From assembly GCA_963826105.1 (NCBI GenBank), contig CAWGWA010000007.1, positions 62,001-126,000 of the forward strand: a stretch of DNA of 64,000 nucleotides, read 5' to 3'. Both the position numbers and the translations under genes were made by a program. The stretch is from WHTI01 sp963826105. GTDB taxonomy: Bacteria; Actinomycetota; CADDZG01; WHSQ01. Below are positions 1 to 8,597 of this stretch, piece after piece (the stretch's first letter is position 1; each line of letters opens with the position of its first letter). The notes under the pieces are model-generated. The model was not told the origin of the DNA and did not search any database. It saw nothing but the letters and a program-made list of their open reading frames with translations.

Positions 1-2
1 CG

Positions 3-548
3 GTCACAACGGCGAAGCTGGCGCGCGATGCGTTCGAAACCGATTGGATCAAGCTTGAGGTCATCGGCGACGACCAGAACCTGTTGCCCGATGCGGTGGA
101 TCTGGTGGCGGCCGCAGAGGAGCTCGTCGCCGACAACTTCGTGGTGCTCGCCTATACGAACGACGATCCGATCCTCGCCCGACGCCTAGAGAACGTCGGC
201 TGCGCCGCGGTCATGCCTCTGGGAAGCCCGATCGGATCGGGACAGGGGATCCTCAATCCGTACAACCTGGCGATCATCGTCGAAGATCTTTCCGTCCCCG
301 TGGTGCTCGATGCCGGGGTGGGCACTGCCTCGGATGCCGCGATCGCACTCGAGATCGGGTGTGACGCAGTCTTGGTTGCCAGCGCGATCACCCGCGCTCA
401 GGACCCCGCGGGGATGGCGGAGGCGATCCGTAAGGGGGTCGAGGCGGGCCGGCTGGCGCGCCTGTCGGGTCGTATCCCTCGGCGGCTCTACGCAGAGGCG
501 TCGACCACCTTCGAGGGACTCCCCGAACTCGACGGCTCGGAGGATTGA
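3..548 (+). CDS. thiG: Thiazole synthase ThiG, 3' part
   Basis: ThiG condenses 1-deoxyxylulose 5-phosphate, dehydroglycine and the ThiS thiocarboxylate into the thiazole phosphate of thiamine, in the cytoplasm. The frame is open from base 3, so the N-terminus lies outside the window. The visible part starts just before WIKLEVIGDD, whose Lys is the Schiff-base residue of the family, and continues through GSPIGSGQGI and LDAGVGTASDAA, the phosphate-binding loops of the barrel. It ends at a TGA at 546-548. Its last 61 bases overlap the end of the oppositely oriented oxidoreductase gene. thiE lies 17.7 kb downstream, so the thiamine genes are dispersed here. Confidence 0.93.
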   Translation, partial: VTTAKLARDAFETDWIKLEVIGDDQNLLPDAVDLVAAAEELVADNFVVLAYTNDDPILARRLENVGCAAVMPLGSPIGSGQGILNPYNLAIIVEDLSVPVVLDAGVGTASDAAIALEIGCDAVLVASAITRAQDPAGMAEAIRKGVEAGRLARLSGRIPRRLYAEASTTFEGLPELDGSED

Positions 549-2779
549 CCGTTCCCCGAGATGGCCGCGGCGGTGATCGTCACCGGCAGGGCGTTGAGGG
601 CGGCGTTCCCCGATAGCGGATCGATCATGGCGTCGTCGGTCAAGTCGTTGACCGAGACCCCCGCGTTGGCTTTCGCAACCGAGAGCCTCACACCGGGAAG
701 GTCGTGGCCCCATCCGTGAGGGAGGCTCGCCACCCCCGGCATCATCTCGTCGCTCACCTCCACCGGGGCGATGATCTCGCCGACACGCGAGACGATCCGT
801 GCTCCGGCACCCTCGACCAACGCGAGGCGCGTCGCATCGGCTGGATTCATCAACAGTGTGCATCGATTGCTGCCTCGCACCATCGCAGGGACGTTGTGCA
901 TCCACGAGTTGTTGGAACGGAGTTGCCGTCTGCCGATCAGAACCATGTCCTCGACCGGCCCGTCGAGATCGGCGAGCAGACGCGGAACGTCGGCCACGAT
1001 CAACTCGGGAGCGAGTTCGACCTTGCCCGTAACGGTTCGCAGCGCGTTCGGGAGCCTCGGTGTGAGCGGACCCAGATCGACGCCGTGCGGATTGGCTTCG
1101 AGCACCGCCAGCGAGAGTCCATCGGCGACGTCACCGAAACGATCGCCGTAAGGTCCCGACCGAAGGCGCAGGTCGAGGATCTGTTCGACCGGCTCCCGTC
1201 CCTCGAGTGCCGTGGCGATGGCGCCGGCTTCGCGACCCTCTAGCGGCCCCCCGGGACGAACGGCGCGATCGATCAGGTACTGAAGGCCCATCGCCGGAAC
1301 GAGCCTTGGGTCGGCGGCCGCGCTACCGCCGCTGACCACCAGCGCCAGGCGAGCGAGGATCTCCCATTCATCGGGGCCGTCGAACTCCTGTAGCGGCGGG
1401 CTGTAGTTGGCGACATTGCGGATCGACAGTTGATAGAAGGCGAAGTCGTAGTGATGGCGCGACAGCAATGGCGGGGGAGGGAGTATCACGTCGGCGTGTC
1501 GGGTCGTTTCGTTGAGGTACGGATCGACCGCGACCATGAAGTCGAGTGAGGACAGGGCTGCGGACACGCGCCGTCCGTTCGGGGTCGAGAGCACCGGATT
1601 ACCGGCGATCGTGATCAGGGCACGTACCTGTCCCTCCCCCGGTTCTTCGATCTCATCGGCGAGGGTGGCAACCGGGAGCTGCCCGAACGCCTCCGGGTAG
1701 CCCTTCACCCGGCTCGAGAACCGTCCCGTCGACCACCCGCGTCCGCGCGGCTCCTCTGGATCCGGCTGCGCGTGCGCCGCCAATGGGAACATCCGACCTC
1801 CAGCACGGTCGAGGTTGCCGGTGATCACGTTCACCACATCGCTCGCCCACGAGGTCAGGGTTCCGAAGGTGTGTTGGTGGACACCGACCCGGTCGTAGAT
1901 GCTCGCGGAGGACGCCTCCGAGAACTCGCGGGCGAGCCTGCGGATGTCGTCGGGGGAGATGCCGGTGCGCGCGCCGACTACCTCGGGCGTGAACGGCCGA
2001 ACGATCCGTTCGATGTCATCGAGACCCGTTACGTGCCCCTCCAGGTCCCCGAGTTCGACGAGCCCCTCGGCGAAGAGCGTGTGAGCCATCGCGAGGACGA
2101 GGAACGCGTCGGTGCCGGGCTTGATGAACAGGTGCTCGTCGACCCCGGCCGCGGTCTCGGTGCGTCGAGGATCGACAACGACGACCTTGCCCCCGCGCCT
2201 GCTGATCGCTTCGAGCCGTCCGCGGAAGTCGGGCGCCGTGGCGAGGCTCCCGTTCGAGACCCATGGGTTGGCGCCGAGTACCAACAGGTAGTCGGTGCGA
2301 TCGAGATCTGGTACCGGGATCAGCAGCGGGTCTCCGAACATCAAGCCGCAGGAGACGTGCTTGGGGATCTGGTCGACCGACGCAGCCGAGTAGAAGTTCT
2401 TGGATCCGAGCGCCCTGATCAACATCGGCAGCATCACCGTGGCAGACAGGCTATGGACCGACGGGTTTCCCGCGTAAAGAGCGACGGCATCCTTCCCACC
2501 GCTCTCGATCACCGATGCGAGGCCCCGTTCGGCAGCGGCGAGCGCCTCGTCCCAGGTTGCTTCCCGGTGGGATTCGCCGTCGCGGATCAAAGGGCGGCGG
2601 AGACGGTCGGGGTCTTCCTGCAGATGCTTAACCGCGGTTCCCTTGGGGCAGATGAACCCGTGGCTGAAGACGTCGTCGTCATCCCCGCGCACGCTCTGGA
2701 TCCGGTCACCTTCCATGGTGATCGAGAGACCACAGGTCGCCTCGCACAGCGGACAGGTGCGGAACTGGGTGGCAGTCAT
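488..2779 (-). CDS. Molybdopterin-dependent oxidoreductase (formate dehydrogenase-like)
   Basis: 763-residue catalytic subunit of the DMSO reductase/formate dehydrogenase superfamily (bis-MGD Mo or W cofactor). The N-terminus carries a [4Fe-4S] motif with Cys9, Cys12, Cys16 and Cys44, then CPKG. Cys144 (HVSCGLMFG) is the likely metal-ligand position, by analogy with Cys-type members. The C-terminal molydopterin dinucleotide-binding domain is recognisable in GRRQLRSNNSWMHN and SLPHGWGHD. No twin-arginine signal is present, so it should be cytoplasmic. ATG start with a purine-rich GGGAGGG just upstream. No iron-sulfur or membrane partner subunits adjoin it, so it is either a stand-alone enzyme or has partners elsewhere; the substrate cannot be told from sequence. 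Confidence 0.88.
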   Translation of the reverse strand: MTATQFRTCPLCEATCGLSITMEGDRIQSVRGDDDDVFSHGFICPKGTAVKHLQEDPDRLRRPLIRDGESHREATWDEALAAAERGLASVIESGGKDAVALYAGNPSVHSLSATVMLPMLIRALGSKNFYSAASVDQIPKHVSCGLMFGDPLLIPVPDLDRTDYLLVLGANPWVSNGSLATAPDFRGRLEAISRRGGKVVVVDPRRTETAAGVDEHLFIKPGTDAFLVLAMAHTLFAEGLVELGDLEGHVTGLDDIERIVRPFTPEVVGARTGISPDDIRRLAREFSEASSASIYDRVGVHQHTFGTLTSWASDVVNVITGNLDRAGGRMFPLAAHAQPDPEEPRGRGWSTGRFSSRVKGYPEAFGQLPVATLADEIEEPGEGQVRALITIAGNPVLSTPNGRRVSAALSSLDFMVAVDPYLNETTRHADVILPPPPLLSRHHYDFAFYQLSIRNVANYSPPLQEFDGPDEWEILARLALVVSGGSAAADPRLVPAMGLQYLIDRAVRPGGPLEGREAGAIATALEGREPVEQILDLRLRSGPYGDRFGDVADGLSLAVLEANPHGVDLGPLTPRLPNALRTVTGKVELAPELIVADVPRLLADLDGPVEDMVLIGRRQLRSNNSWMHNVPAMVRGSNRCTLLMNPADATRLALVEGAGARIVSRVGEIIAPVEVSDEMMPGVASLPHGWGHDLPGVRLSVAKANAGVSVNDLTDDAMIDPLSGNAALNALPVTITAAAISGNGQSSEPSSSGSPSKVVDASA

Positions 2780-2854
2780 CGGACCCTCCCCTCGCCGGTG
2801 TCCCCGAGGGGACCGGACCGAGCGAATCCTAACGCCGGGCCGGTCCCGATCCGC

Positions 2855-4009
2855 TCAGGAGGAAGTGGAGGTGTCTCCTAGGGTCGCGGTGATGGTGATC
2901 TCCTCGCCGTCCCGGACGATGGTGAGCGTGATCTCGGTGCCCGGCGGCGTCGCTCGGATCTGTGCCGCAAGTCCCTGCATGTTTTCGATCGTGATGTCGT
3001 CGACCTTGGTGATGAGGTCACCCTTCTGGATGCCCGCATCGTCGGCTGCGGTCCCCGGCTCGACCGAGGTGATCAGTGCGCCGGCGTTACCGGAGTTGTC
3101 GTTCGTTCCACTAACACCGAGGAACGCCGGGACCACAGGCTCTCCGGCGACGAGCTTCTCCGCGACCCATGCGGCCTGATCTATCGGGACCGCGAAGCCG
3201 ACTCCCTGGTTGCCGCCACTCTCGGTGCGGATGGCGTCGTTGATGCCGATCACACGACCGGCGCGGTCGACGAGCGCACCGCCGGAGTTCCCCGGGTTGA
3301 TCGATGCGTCCGTCTGGATCATGCTCGCCACGCTCCCGTCCGGACGGACGACGCTCCGGTTGATCGCGCTGATCACACCCGAGGTAACCGTCGAGTCGAG
3401 TCCGAAGGGGCTACCTATCGCGACGGCCAGCTGTCCGACCTCGAGGTCGACCTCGGTGGCCAGTTCGGCGGCCTGAAGCCCGCCCTCCTCGACCCTTACG
3501 ACCGCGATGTCACTGTTGGTGTCGGTCCCCAGAACCTCTCCATCGATCGACGATCCGTCGCTCATGCGAACCGTCACCGTGTCGACGCCTTGGACGACAT
3601 GTGCCGCAGTGAGGATGAGTCCGTCGGCGTCGTAGATCACGCCGGAGCCGAGTCCCGACTCGGTCTCGAGTTGCACGACCGAGGGGAGCAATGCCGCGGC
3701 GATGTCGGCCACGGGCTCCTCACCCGAACTGGTGATCGGCGGTACGTCGGGCGCGGCGTCCTCCCGTTCCTGAGCCGCGGGCGCCGAGGGTTCGATTTCT
3801 TCGGGTGCGGTCACGCGTCCTACGAGGATGCCGGTGACGAGCAGGAGCGGGATGATCAGAGCGAGCGCCACGGCGCGGACCCACGGTCGCCGCGGAGGAC
3901 CACCCGGGGGCTCGTCGACGGGCTCCGGCATCCACAGACGATGAGGGGTCATCTCCGTGGTGTCTCGCTCGCTTGGATCGGGGGTCGGGGGCGTCTCTGC
4001 CTGGCTCAT
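2855..4009 (-). CDS. HtrA/DegP-like membrane serine protease with PDZ domain
   Basis: 384-residue S1C-family protease. A proline-rich cytoplasmic N-terminus (1-43) is followed by one membrane segment (about 45-64) and an extracytoplasmic trypsin-fold domain. The catalytic triad is His137 (LTAAHVV), Asp167 (NSDIAVV) and Ser242 (GNSGGAL). A C-terminal PDZ domain covers about 290-375. I chose the ATG at 4009 over one 17 codons upstream because AAGGAG lies 6-7 bases before it. It degrades or repairs damaged envelope proteins. It follows the kinase/regulator pair on the same strand, which fits envelope stress control of the protease, but no shared promoter can be shown. Confidence 0.92.
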   Translation of the reverse strand: MSQAETPPTPDPSERDTTEMTPHRLWMPEPVDEPPGGPPRRPWVRAVALALIIPLLLVTGILVGRVTAPEEIEPSAPAAQEREDAAPDVPPITSSGEEPVADIAAALLPSVVQLETESGLGSGVIYDADGLILTAAHVVQGVDTVTVRMSDGSSIDGEVLGTDTNSDIAVVRVEEGGLQAAELATEVDLEVGQLAVAIGSPFGLDSTVTSGVISAINRSVVRPDGSVASMIQTDASINPGNSGGALVDRAGRVIGINDAIRTESGGNQGVGFAVPIDQAAWVAEKLVAGEPVVPAFLGVSGTNDNSGNAGALITSVEPGTAADDAGIQKGDLITKVDDITIENMQGLAAQIRATPPGTEITLTIVRDGEEITITATLGDTSTSS

Positions 4010-4103
4010 CAGATCTCCTTGGGGTCGTCCGGTGGAGAGGTCTTGTCTTTCGATACCCAACCTACGAGACGGCCGATAAATCCCGCCTAAAGGTAGGGGG
4101 GGC

Positions 4104-5318
4104 CTAGGAGGTCAGGAGGACGGGATCGCCTGCGGGGGCCTCGGTTCGGTAACTCCCGGTAACCGGCAGCCAGATCAGGAACGTGGTGCCGACGCCCGGT
4201 CGGGAGGCGACCCGGATGACACCGCGGTGTGCTTCGACGATGCGTTCGACGATCGCAAGCCCGAGGCCGGTGCCACCGTCGGATCGTGAGCGACCCGGGT
4301 CGGCGCGGTAGAAGCGATCGAAGATGTGCTCGAGATCGTCTGCCTCCATACCCGGCCCCTGATCGGCAACCGCCATCCATGTCCATCCGTCGGCGACGCC
4401 GGAATCGATCTCGACCCTCGTTCCCGGCGACAAACGGATCGCGTTCTCGAGCAGGTTGGCGAGCGTTCGTTTGATCGCGTCACGATCGCCGTTCACGGGT
4501 GCGTTAGCGGATGCCTTGATGTCGAACGCGATGTTGCCTTCGGATGCAACCGCTCTGAATTCCTCGGCCACCTCTTCGATCACCTCACCCAGGGAGAAAT
4601 CCGAGTGGGTCTCGACGCGAGCTTCGAGTCGGGCGAGCATCAGGAGGTCCTCCACCATCCTCGACATCCGGTCGCCGGCGCTCCTCGCCACTTCAGCCGC
4701 GTGGCGTAGCTCCGCTTCATCCGCGTTCGGGTCGGCGAGTGCGACGTCGAGATTCGTTCGGATCACGGCGAGAGGATTCCTCAACTCGTGTGAGGCATCG
4801 GCAACGAAGCGGCGCTGCGACGAGAACGCTTCCTCGATGCGATCGAGCATGTCGTCGAAGGTCGCGGCGAGATCGGTGAGCTCATCCTTGGGTCCCTTGA
4901 GGCGGATACGGCGCGACAGATCGGTCGCTTGGATCCTGCGTGCGACGTCGGTGATGTGACCGATGGGGGAGAGCACCCGCCCCGCAACGATCCAGCCCAC
5001 CACGAGGCTGAGAGCGAACAGCACGGCAAGCGCGATGAACGAGAAGTTCCGCAGTTGACGGAGGGTGTTCTCGTTGACGGTGCGTTCCAGCGCACGGGCC
5101 TCCGAGATGACCAACCGGTCCATGCGGTAGATGGTTCCGTTCGGGGCCTGGAAGTACTGACGGACTGCGACGCTGTCGGATAGCGGCTCCTGACGGAGCT
5201 TCCATCCCAATCCGGCGTAGAGGGCGACCACCAACAGTGCTGCGATGGCGAAGAGGACGGCCGAGTACAGGACCGTGATGCGGAAGCGGATCGATCCCGT
5301 CCACGCTGGTAGCTTCAC
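4104..5318 (-). CDS. Two-component sensor histidine kinase
   Basis: 404-residue membrane kinase: TM1 about 14-36, a short extracytoplasmic loop (37-91), TM2 about 92-112, HAMP domain, HisKA domain with the phosphorylated His177 in ASHELRNPL, then a HATPase domain with NLLENA (N box), DQGPGM (G1), FDRFYRAD (F box) and GTGLGLAI (G2). The GTG at 5318 overlaps the regulator stop codon in a GTGA junction, so the two are translationally coupled. The open frame runs 176 codons further upstream, but that extension is only the shadow of the regulator gene. The periplasmic loop is too short to suggest a ligand. Confidence 0.92.
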   Translation of the reverse strand: MKLPAWTGSIRFRITVLYSAVLFAIAALLVVALYAGLGWKLRQEPLSDSVAVRQYFQAPNGTIYRMDRLVISEARALERTVNENTLRQLRNFSFIALAVLFALSLVVGWIVAGRVLSPIGHITDVARRIQATDLSRRIRLKGPKDELTDLAATFDDMLDRIEEAFSSQRRFVADASHELRNPLAVIRTNLDVALADPNADEAELRHAAEVARSAGDRMSRMVEDLLMLARLEARVETHSDFSLGEVIEEVAEEFRAVASEGNIAFDIKASANAPVNGDRDAIKRTLANLLENAIRLSPGTRVEIDSGVADGWTWMAVADQGPGMEADDLEHIFDRFYRADPGRSRSDGGTGLGLAIVERIVEAHRGVIRVASRPGVGTTFLIWLPVTGSYRTEAPAGDPVLLTS

Positions 5319-5989
5319 GCTCCGTCTCCCAGCCGGTATCCGGTTCCGACGACCGTTTCGATCGGCTGATCGGGATGAGCCTCGGCGAGCTTGCGACGCA
5401 GGGTCATGACCGTGACCCTCACGGTGTTGGTGAAGGGGTCGGCATGTTCGTCCCAGACGTGCTCGAGTAGGTCTTCGGCGGACAACACCTCTCCCGGGTG
5501 AGACATGAAGTAGCGCAGGAGGGCGAACTCCTTGGGAGTTAGCGCCAGGGCGTGTCCCGAGCGGCTGGCTTCGTGCCGGGCCGTGTCGAGGATGAGGTCG
5601 CCGACCTCGAGCACCGCTCCGGATCGCCCACCGTTCCGGCGCAGGAGGGCGCGGATCCGAGCGCTCAGCTCGGCGAACTCGAAGGGCTTCACGAGGTAGT
5701 CGTCGGCGCCGCGGTCGAGTCCCGTGACGCGATCGCCGAGGGTGTCCCGTGCGGTCAACATGAGCACCCGAGGACCGTCCGCCTCCACTTTCAACTGACG
5801 GCAGACTTCTAGGCCGTCGACACCGGGGAGGTTGAGATCGAGGCACACGAGGTCGTAGGTGTTGACCGCGGCCTTGTCGAGGGCATCGTCACCGTCGTAG
5901 GCGATGTCGACGGCATAGCCCTCGTTACGGAGCCCGCGTGCCACCGCATCCGCGAGATCGGTTTCGTCTTCGACCACCAGCACGCGCAT
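5315..5989 (-). CDS. OmpR-family response regulator
   Basis: 224-residue DNA-binding regulator. The receiver domain (1-118) has the acidic pocket VVEDE, phosphoacceptor Asp51 (CLDLNLPG), the conserved Thr in LTARD and Lys in LVKPFE. The C-terminal winged helix (about 128-222) has the OmpR-type LTPKEFALLRYF and TVRVTVMTLRRKL helices. It is the first gene of a probable operon with the kinase (4-base overlap) and perhaps the protease further on. A long hairpin at 6004-6050 separates it from the lysyl oxidase gene upstream. Confidence 0.94.
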   Translation of the reverse strand: MRVLVVEDETDLADAVARGLRNEGYAVDIAYDGDDALDKAAVNTYDLVCLDLNLPGVDGLEVCRQLKVEADGPRVLMLTARDTLGDRVTGLDRGADDYLVKPFEFAELSARIRALLRRNGGRSGAVLEVGDLILDTARHEASRSGHALALTPKEFALLRYFMSHPGEVLSAEDLLEHVWDEHADPFTNTVRVTVMTLRRKLAEAHPDQPIETVVGTGYRLGDGA

Positions 5990-6003
5990 GGATCCATCGT
6001 AGC

Positions 6004-6050
6004 GAGGAGGGTCTCAAGGCGGCATAAAGCCGGGCCTCGAGACCCTCCTC
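6004..6050 (-). terminator. Long hairpin between lysyl oxidase and response regulator genes
   Basis: Perfect 12-base arms GAGGAGGGTCTC (6004-6015) and GAGACCCTCCTC (6039-6050), with further pairing inside. It lies 12 bases after the lysyl oxidase stop and 14 bases before the regulator start. No U-tract follows on the minus strand, so it may stop transcription inefficiently or protect an mRNA end. Confidence 0.55.
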
Positions 6051-6061
6051 CCATGAGTCGA

Positions 6062-7510
6062 TCAGTCGGTGTCGATCCCGTTCCACGGAGGGACGACTAC
6101 CTTGCGCTTGCCGTAGGTGCCCTTGAGCTGGATCTCGCGCAACTCGACGTTGTTGGCGTCGGTCTGCTCGTGCAAGTTGCCGCCCGGGTTGGCCTCGACC
6201 TCGATCCAGTAGGTGCCGTTCGGGAGGTCGGTGATGTTGAACGACTGTCCGGGAAGGCCCTGGAAGTAGGTGTCACCCCAGCCGAGCGGGAGGATCTCAC
6301 GGATCCACCGCGAGCTCTGGCTTCCGCAGGCGGTCGACAGACCGAGTTGCGGATTCATCGCGGCACCATCGAGGGTGAGGTCGATCGCGTCGGTGGGGGC
6401 CAGGCAGAAGGCTTCCTTCTGGCTCCTGATGCCATCCTCGGCGTCCTCGGTCGCGAGGAGCGAGTAACCGGCGAACTGGAGGAAGTGCCAGTGGTTGTGT
6501 CCGTCGCGCTTGTCGTACTCGAGCGTGCCCACCTGCGACTTACCGACGACCGCGCCGTTGTCGTAGAAGTATTGGTAGCCGTCCATCACGGCCTCGTTGG
6601 GACGGCGGAAGCCCTCGACGACCATGTCGGAAGCACCCGAGGTCCACACGGTGGCGCCGAAGGTGACGAAGCTCTTGCCGTTCCTCTTGTTCTGGACCGA
6701 GATGCCCCACGCGGGAAGCGCCTCGAGGTCGGGGAGGATAGCGGGAGACGGGTTGTCCATGACCGGGACCTGGCTCTTCGCGGTCGGCGCAAAGCTGCTC
6801 TTCGGTGCGCCACCGCAACCACCGTGGTGGCAGGGGTCCTTAATGGTCGTTACGTTGATGTTCGTCGTGACGCTCCGTGCGTCTTCGGCGACGTCGAACA
6901 CCTCGGCGTATCCCTCAGTGATCGAGGTCGTCACCTCGTAGGCGCCGTTGGTGAGATCGGCATAGGTGCCGTAGTAACCGATCGTAGAGGTGGCCCAGTC
7001 CTCATCGATCCCCCAGACCATGCCCTTCGTGAACGGGTTCGCGAAGCAGGCTTCGGGATAGGTGGGGAGTTGGGGGCCGTCATCGCTCACGCGCTGACGG
7101 TCGAAGCTGTTGGGACAGAAGTCGACGCTGATCGTGGTGACCGGGGCGCCGGCCTTGGTGATCTCGATCTCGAAGAAGCCCTCGAACCCGTCCCACGACA
7201 CCGGCATGTCGCTCGGCAGCGCGACTGGGTTCCCGTCGATCACCTGGGCGGCCATGATCGGGCCGTTGTAGTCCGGTCTGGTCAACTGGATCTCGAACGG
7301 CGCCCCGACCGAAGCCAGGAGCACGCCGGTGTCGAGGTAGGTCGCCTGACCTTTGTAGTGGCCCAGCTCGATGGGTTCACCCGACCCCACCAGCTCTAAT
7401 GACGGCGGTGCCGCACCGGCGGAGCCGACGAGCAACGGGCTCATGAGACCGACGCAAGCGATGATGGCTACCAGGCGCCACCGGCGAGCGCGGGGAGTTG
7501 GGGTCCTCAT
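6062..7510 (-). CDS. Secreted lysyl oxidase-like amine oxidase
   Basis: 482-residue exported protein with a Sec signal peptide (about 1-33, ending GSAGAA). The C-terminal half matches the lysyl oxidase family: a copper-binding HNHWH (His338, His340, His342), a Lys365 in SQKEAFCL that aligns with the Lys of the lysine tyrosylquinone cofactor, and a Tyr415 in GWGDTYFQG that aligns with the Tyr of that cofactor. LOX enzymes oxidise peptidyl lysine or primary amines to aldehydes. The N-terminal 200 residues form a separate domain I do not recognise. A candidate promoter lies 47 bases upstream. The natural substrate of bacterial members is not certain. Confidence 0.85.
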   Translation of the reverse strand: MRTPTPRARRWRLVAIIACVGLMSPLLVGSAGAAPPSLELVGSGEPIELGHYKGQATYLDTGVLLASVGAPFEIQLTRPDYNGPIMAAQVIDGNPVALPSDMPVSWDGFEGFFEIEITKAGAPVTTISVDFCPNSFDRQRVSDDGPQLPTYPEACFANPFTKGMVWGIDEDWATSTIGYYGTYADLTNGAYEVTTSITEGYAEVFDVAEDARSVTTNINVTTIKDPCHHGGCGGAPKSSFAPTAKSQVPVMDNPSPAILPDLEALPAWGISVQNKRNGKSFVTFGATVWTSGASDMVVEGFRRPNEAVMDGYQYFYDNGAVVGKSQVGTLEYDKRDGHNHWHFLQFAGYSLLATEDAEDGIRSQKEAFCLAPTDAIDLTLDGAAMNPQLGLSTACGSQSSRWIREILPLGWGDTYFQGLPGQSFNITDLPNGTYWIEVEANPGGNLHEQTDANNVELREIQLKGTYGKRKVVVPPWNGIDTD

Positions 7511-7556
7511 TGTGGTGCTCCCTTCGGGGGTCTAACGGATCTCTTTGGGGTCCCTC

Positions 7557-7585
7557 ACAGTAAGTGGGGCGAAGCGGCTAAACAA
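7557..7585 (-). promoter_or_regulatory. Candidate promoter of the lysyl oxidase gene
   Basis: On the minus strand TTGTTT, a 17-base spacer and TACTGT, ending 47 bases before the ATG; GAAGGGAG serves as ribosome binding site. It matches the sigma-70 layout but only moderately. Confidence 0.4.
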
Positions 7586-7687
7586 GGATGTGGACAAGAG
7601 TTAGGCCCTTTGGTCCCTTTCGTGTAGACCGTGTGGCGGGGAGATCGACGGCAACGCGAACTCCACGCGAGGTGCTAAGAATCGGTG

Positions 7688-8573
7688 ATGGCTGACATCC
7701 GGCTCGGAACGGCGTCGTGGACCGACAAGTCCCTGATCGACTCGGGGTGGTATCCGCCCGATGCCAAGAGCGCCGAGGACCGGCTGAAGTTCTACGCCTC
7801 CAACTTCCCGCTCGTCGAGGTCGACTCGACCTACTACTTCCCGCCATCGGAGGACAACTCCACGAGGTGGGCCGAGCGGACGCCGCCCGATTTCACCTTC
7901 AACATCAAGGCGTTCTCGCTACTCACCAAGCACCCGACTCGCGCCGAGGCCCTCTATAAGGACATGGCTAAGCCGGAGGGCAAGAAGCGCATCTATCCCG
8001 ACGACCTCCGCCGGCCGACATGCAGCAAGTGTGGGACCGGTTCCTGTCCGCCCTGACACCACTTCATGAGGCGGGGAAGCTCGGGGCGATCCTGTTCCAG
8101 TTCCCGCCCTGGTTCGTCATCGCCCGCAAGAACAAGGACTACATCATCGAGTGCGCCAAGCGCTGCGCGCCGTACCGGATCTGTGTTGAGTTGCGGAACG
8201 AAACGTGGATGAAAGACGACAACCTGAACGAGACCATCGAATTCCTGGAGGGGAACGGCCTGCCGTTCGTGTGTGTGGACATGCCGCAGGGCTTCAAGTC
8301 GTCGCTACCCCCGGTAGCCGCTGCGACCGCCGATCTTGCGGTCGTCAGGTTCCACGGCCGCAACTCCGACCGATTGGGAATCGGGCTCGGTCCAGAAGAC
8401 GGTTCAAGTACCTCTACTCCGAGAAGGAACTGAAGGAATGGGTTCCCAAGATCGAATCGATCGCCTCTGAGGCCGAGACGACCCACGTCCTGATGAACAA
8501 CTGCTACCGCGATTACGCGCAGCAGAATGCTCAGGAGCTTGCGGACCTGTTGCGCGCTCAACGTCCATCTTGA
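7688..8573 (+). pseudogene. DUF72 family protein, frame broken three times
   Basis: The concatenated frames give a nearly complete DUF72 (YecE-like TIM-barrel) protein of about 295 residues: RLGTASWTDKSL and EVDSTYYFPPS at the N-terminus, LGAILFQFPPWF and RICVELRNETW in the middle, VVRFHGRNSD and YLYSEKELKEW near the end. Reading needs three corrections: near 8009-8010 (two bases too many or one missing), one extra T at 8374 and one extra A at 8399. The biochemical role of DUF72 is unknown. Either this is a decaying gene or the window has uncorrected indels. The downstream nitrilase starts 24 bases after it. Confidence 0.8.
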
Positions 8574-8597
8574 CCCTTTTGGACACGGTCGCCTATC

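Noticed and set aside
1772..2881. 369-codon plus-strand frame
   Set aside because: Shadow of the molybdopterin oxidoreductase; arginine-rich without domain signals.
6053..7399. 448-codon open frame on the plus strand
   Set aside because: Antisense shadow of the lysyl oxidase gene, whose catalytic residues and signal peptide prove the minus frame.
8003..8022. Programmed frameshift in the DUF72 gene
   Set aside because: There is no slippery heptamer, and three separate breaks in one gene fit decay or read error better.
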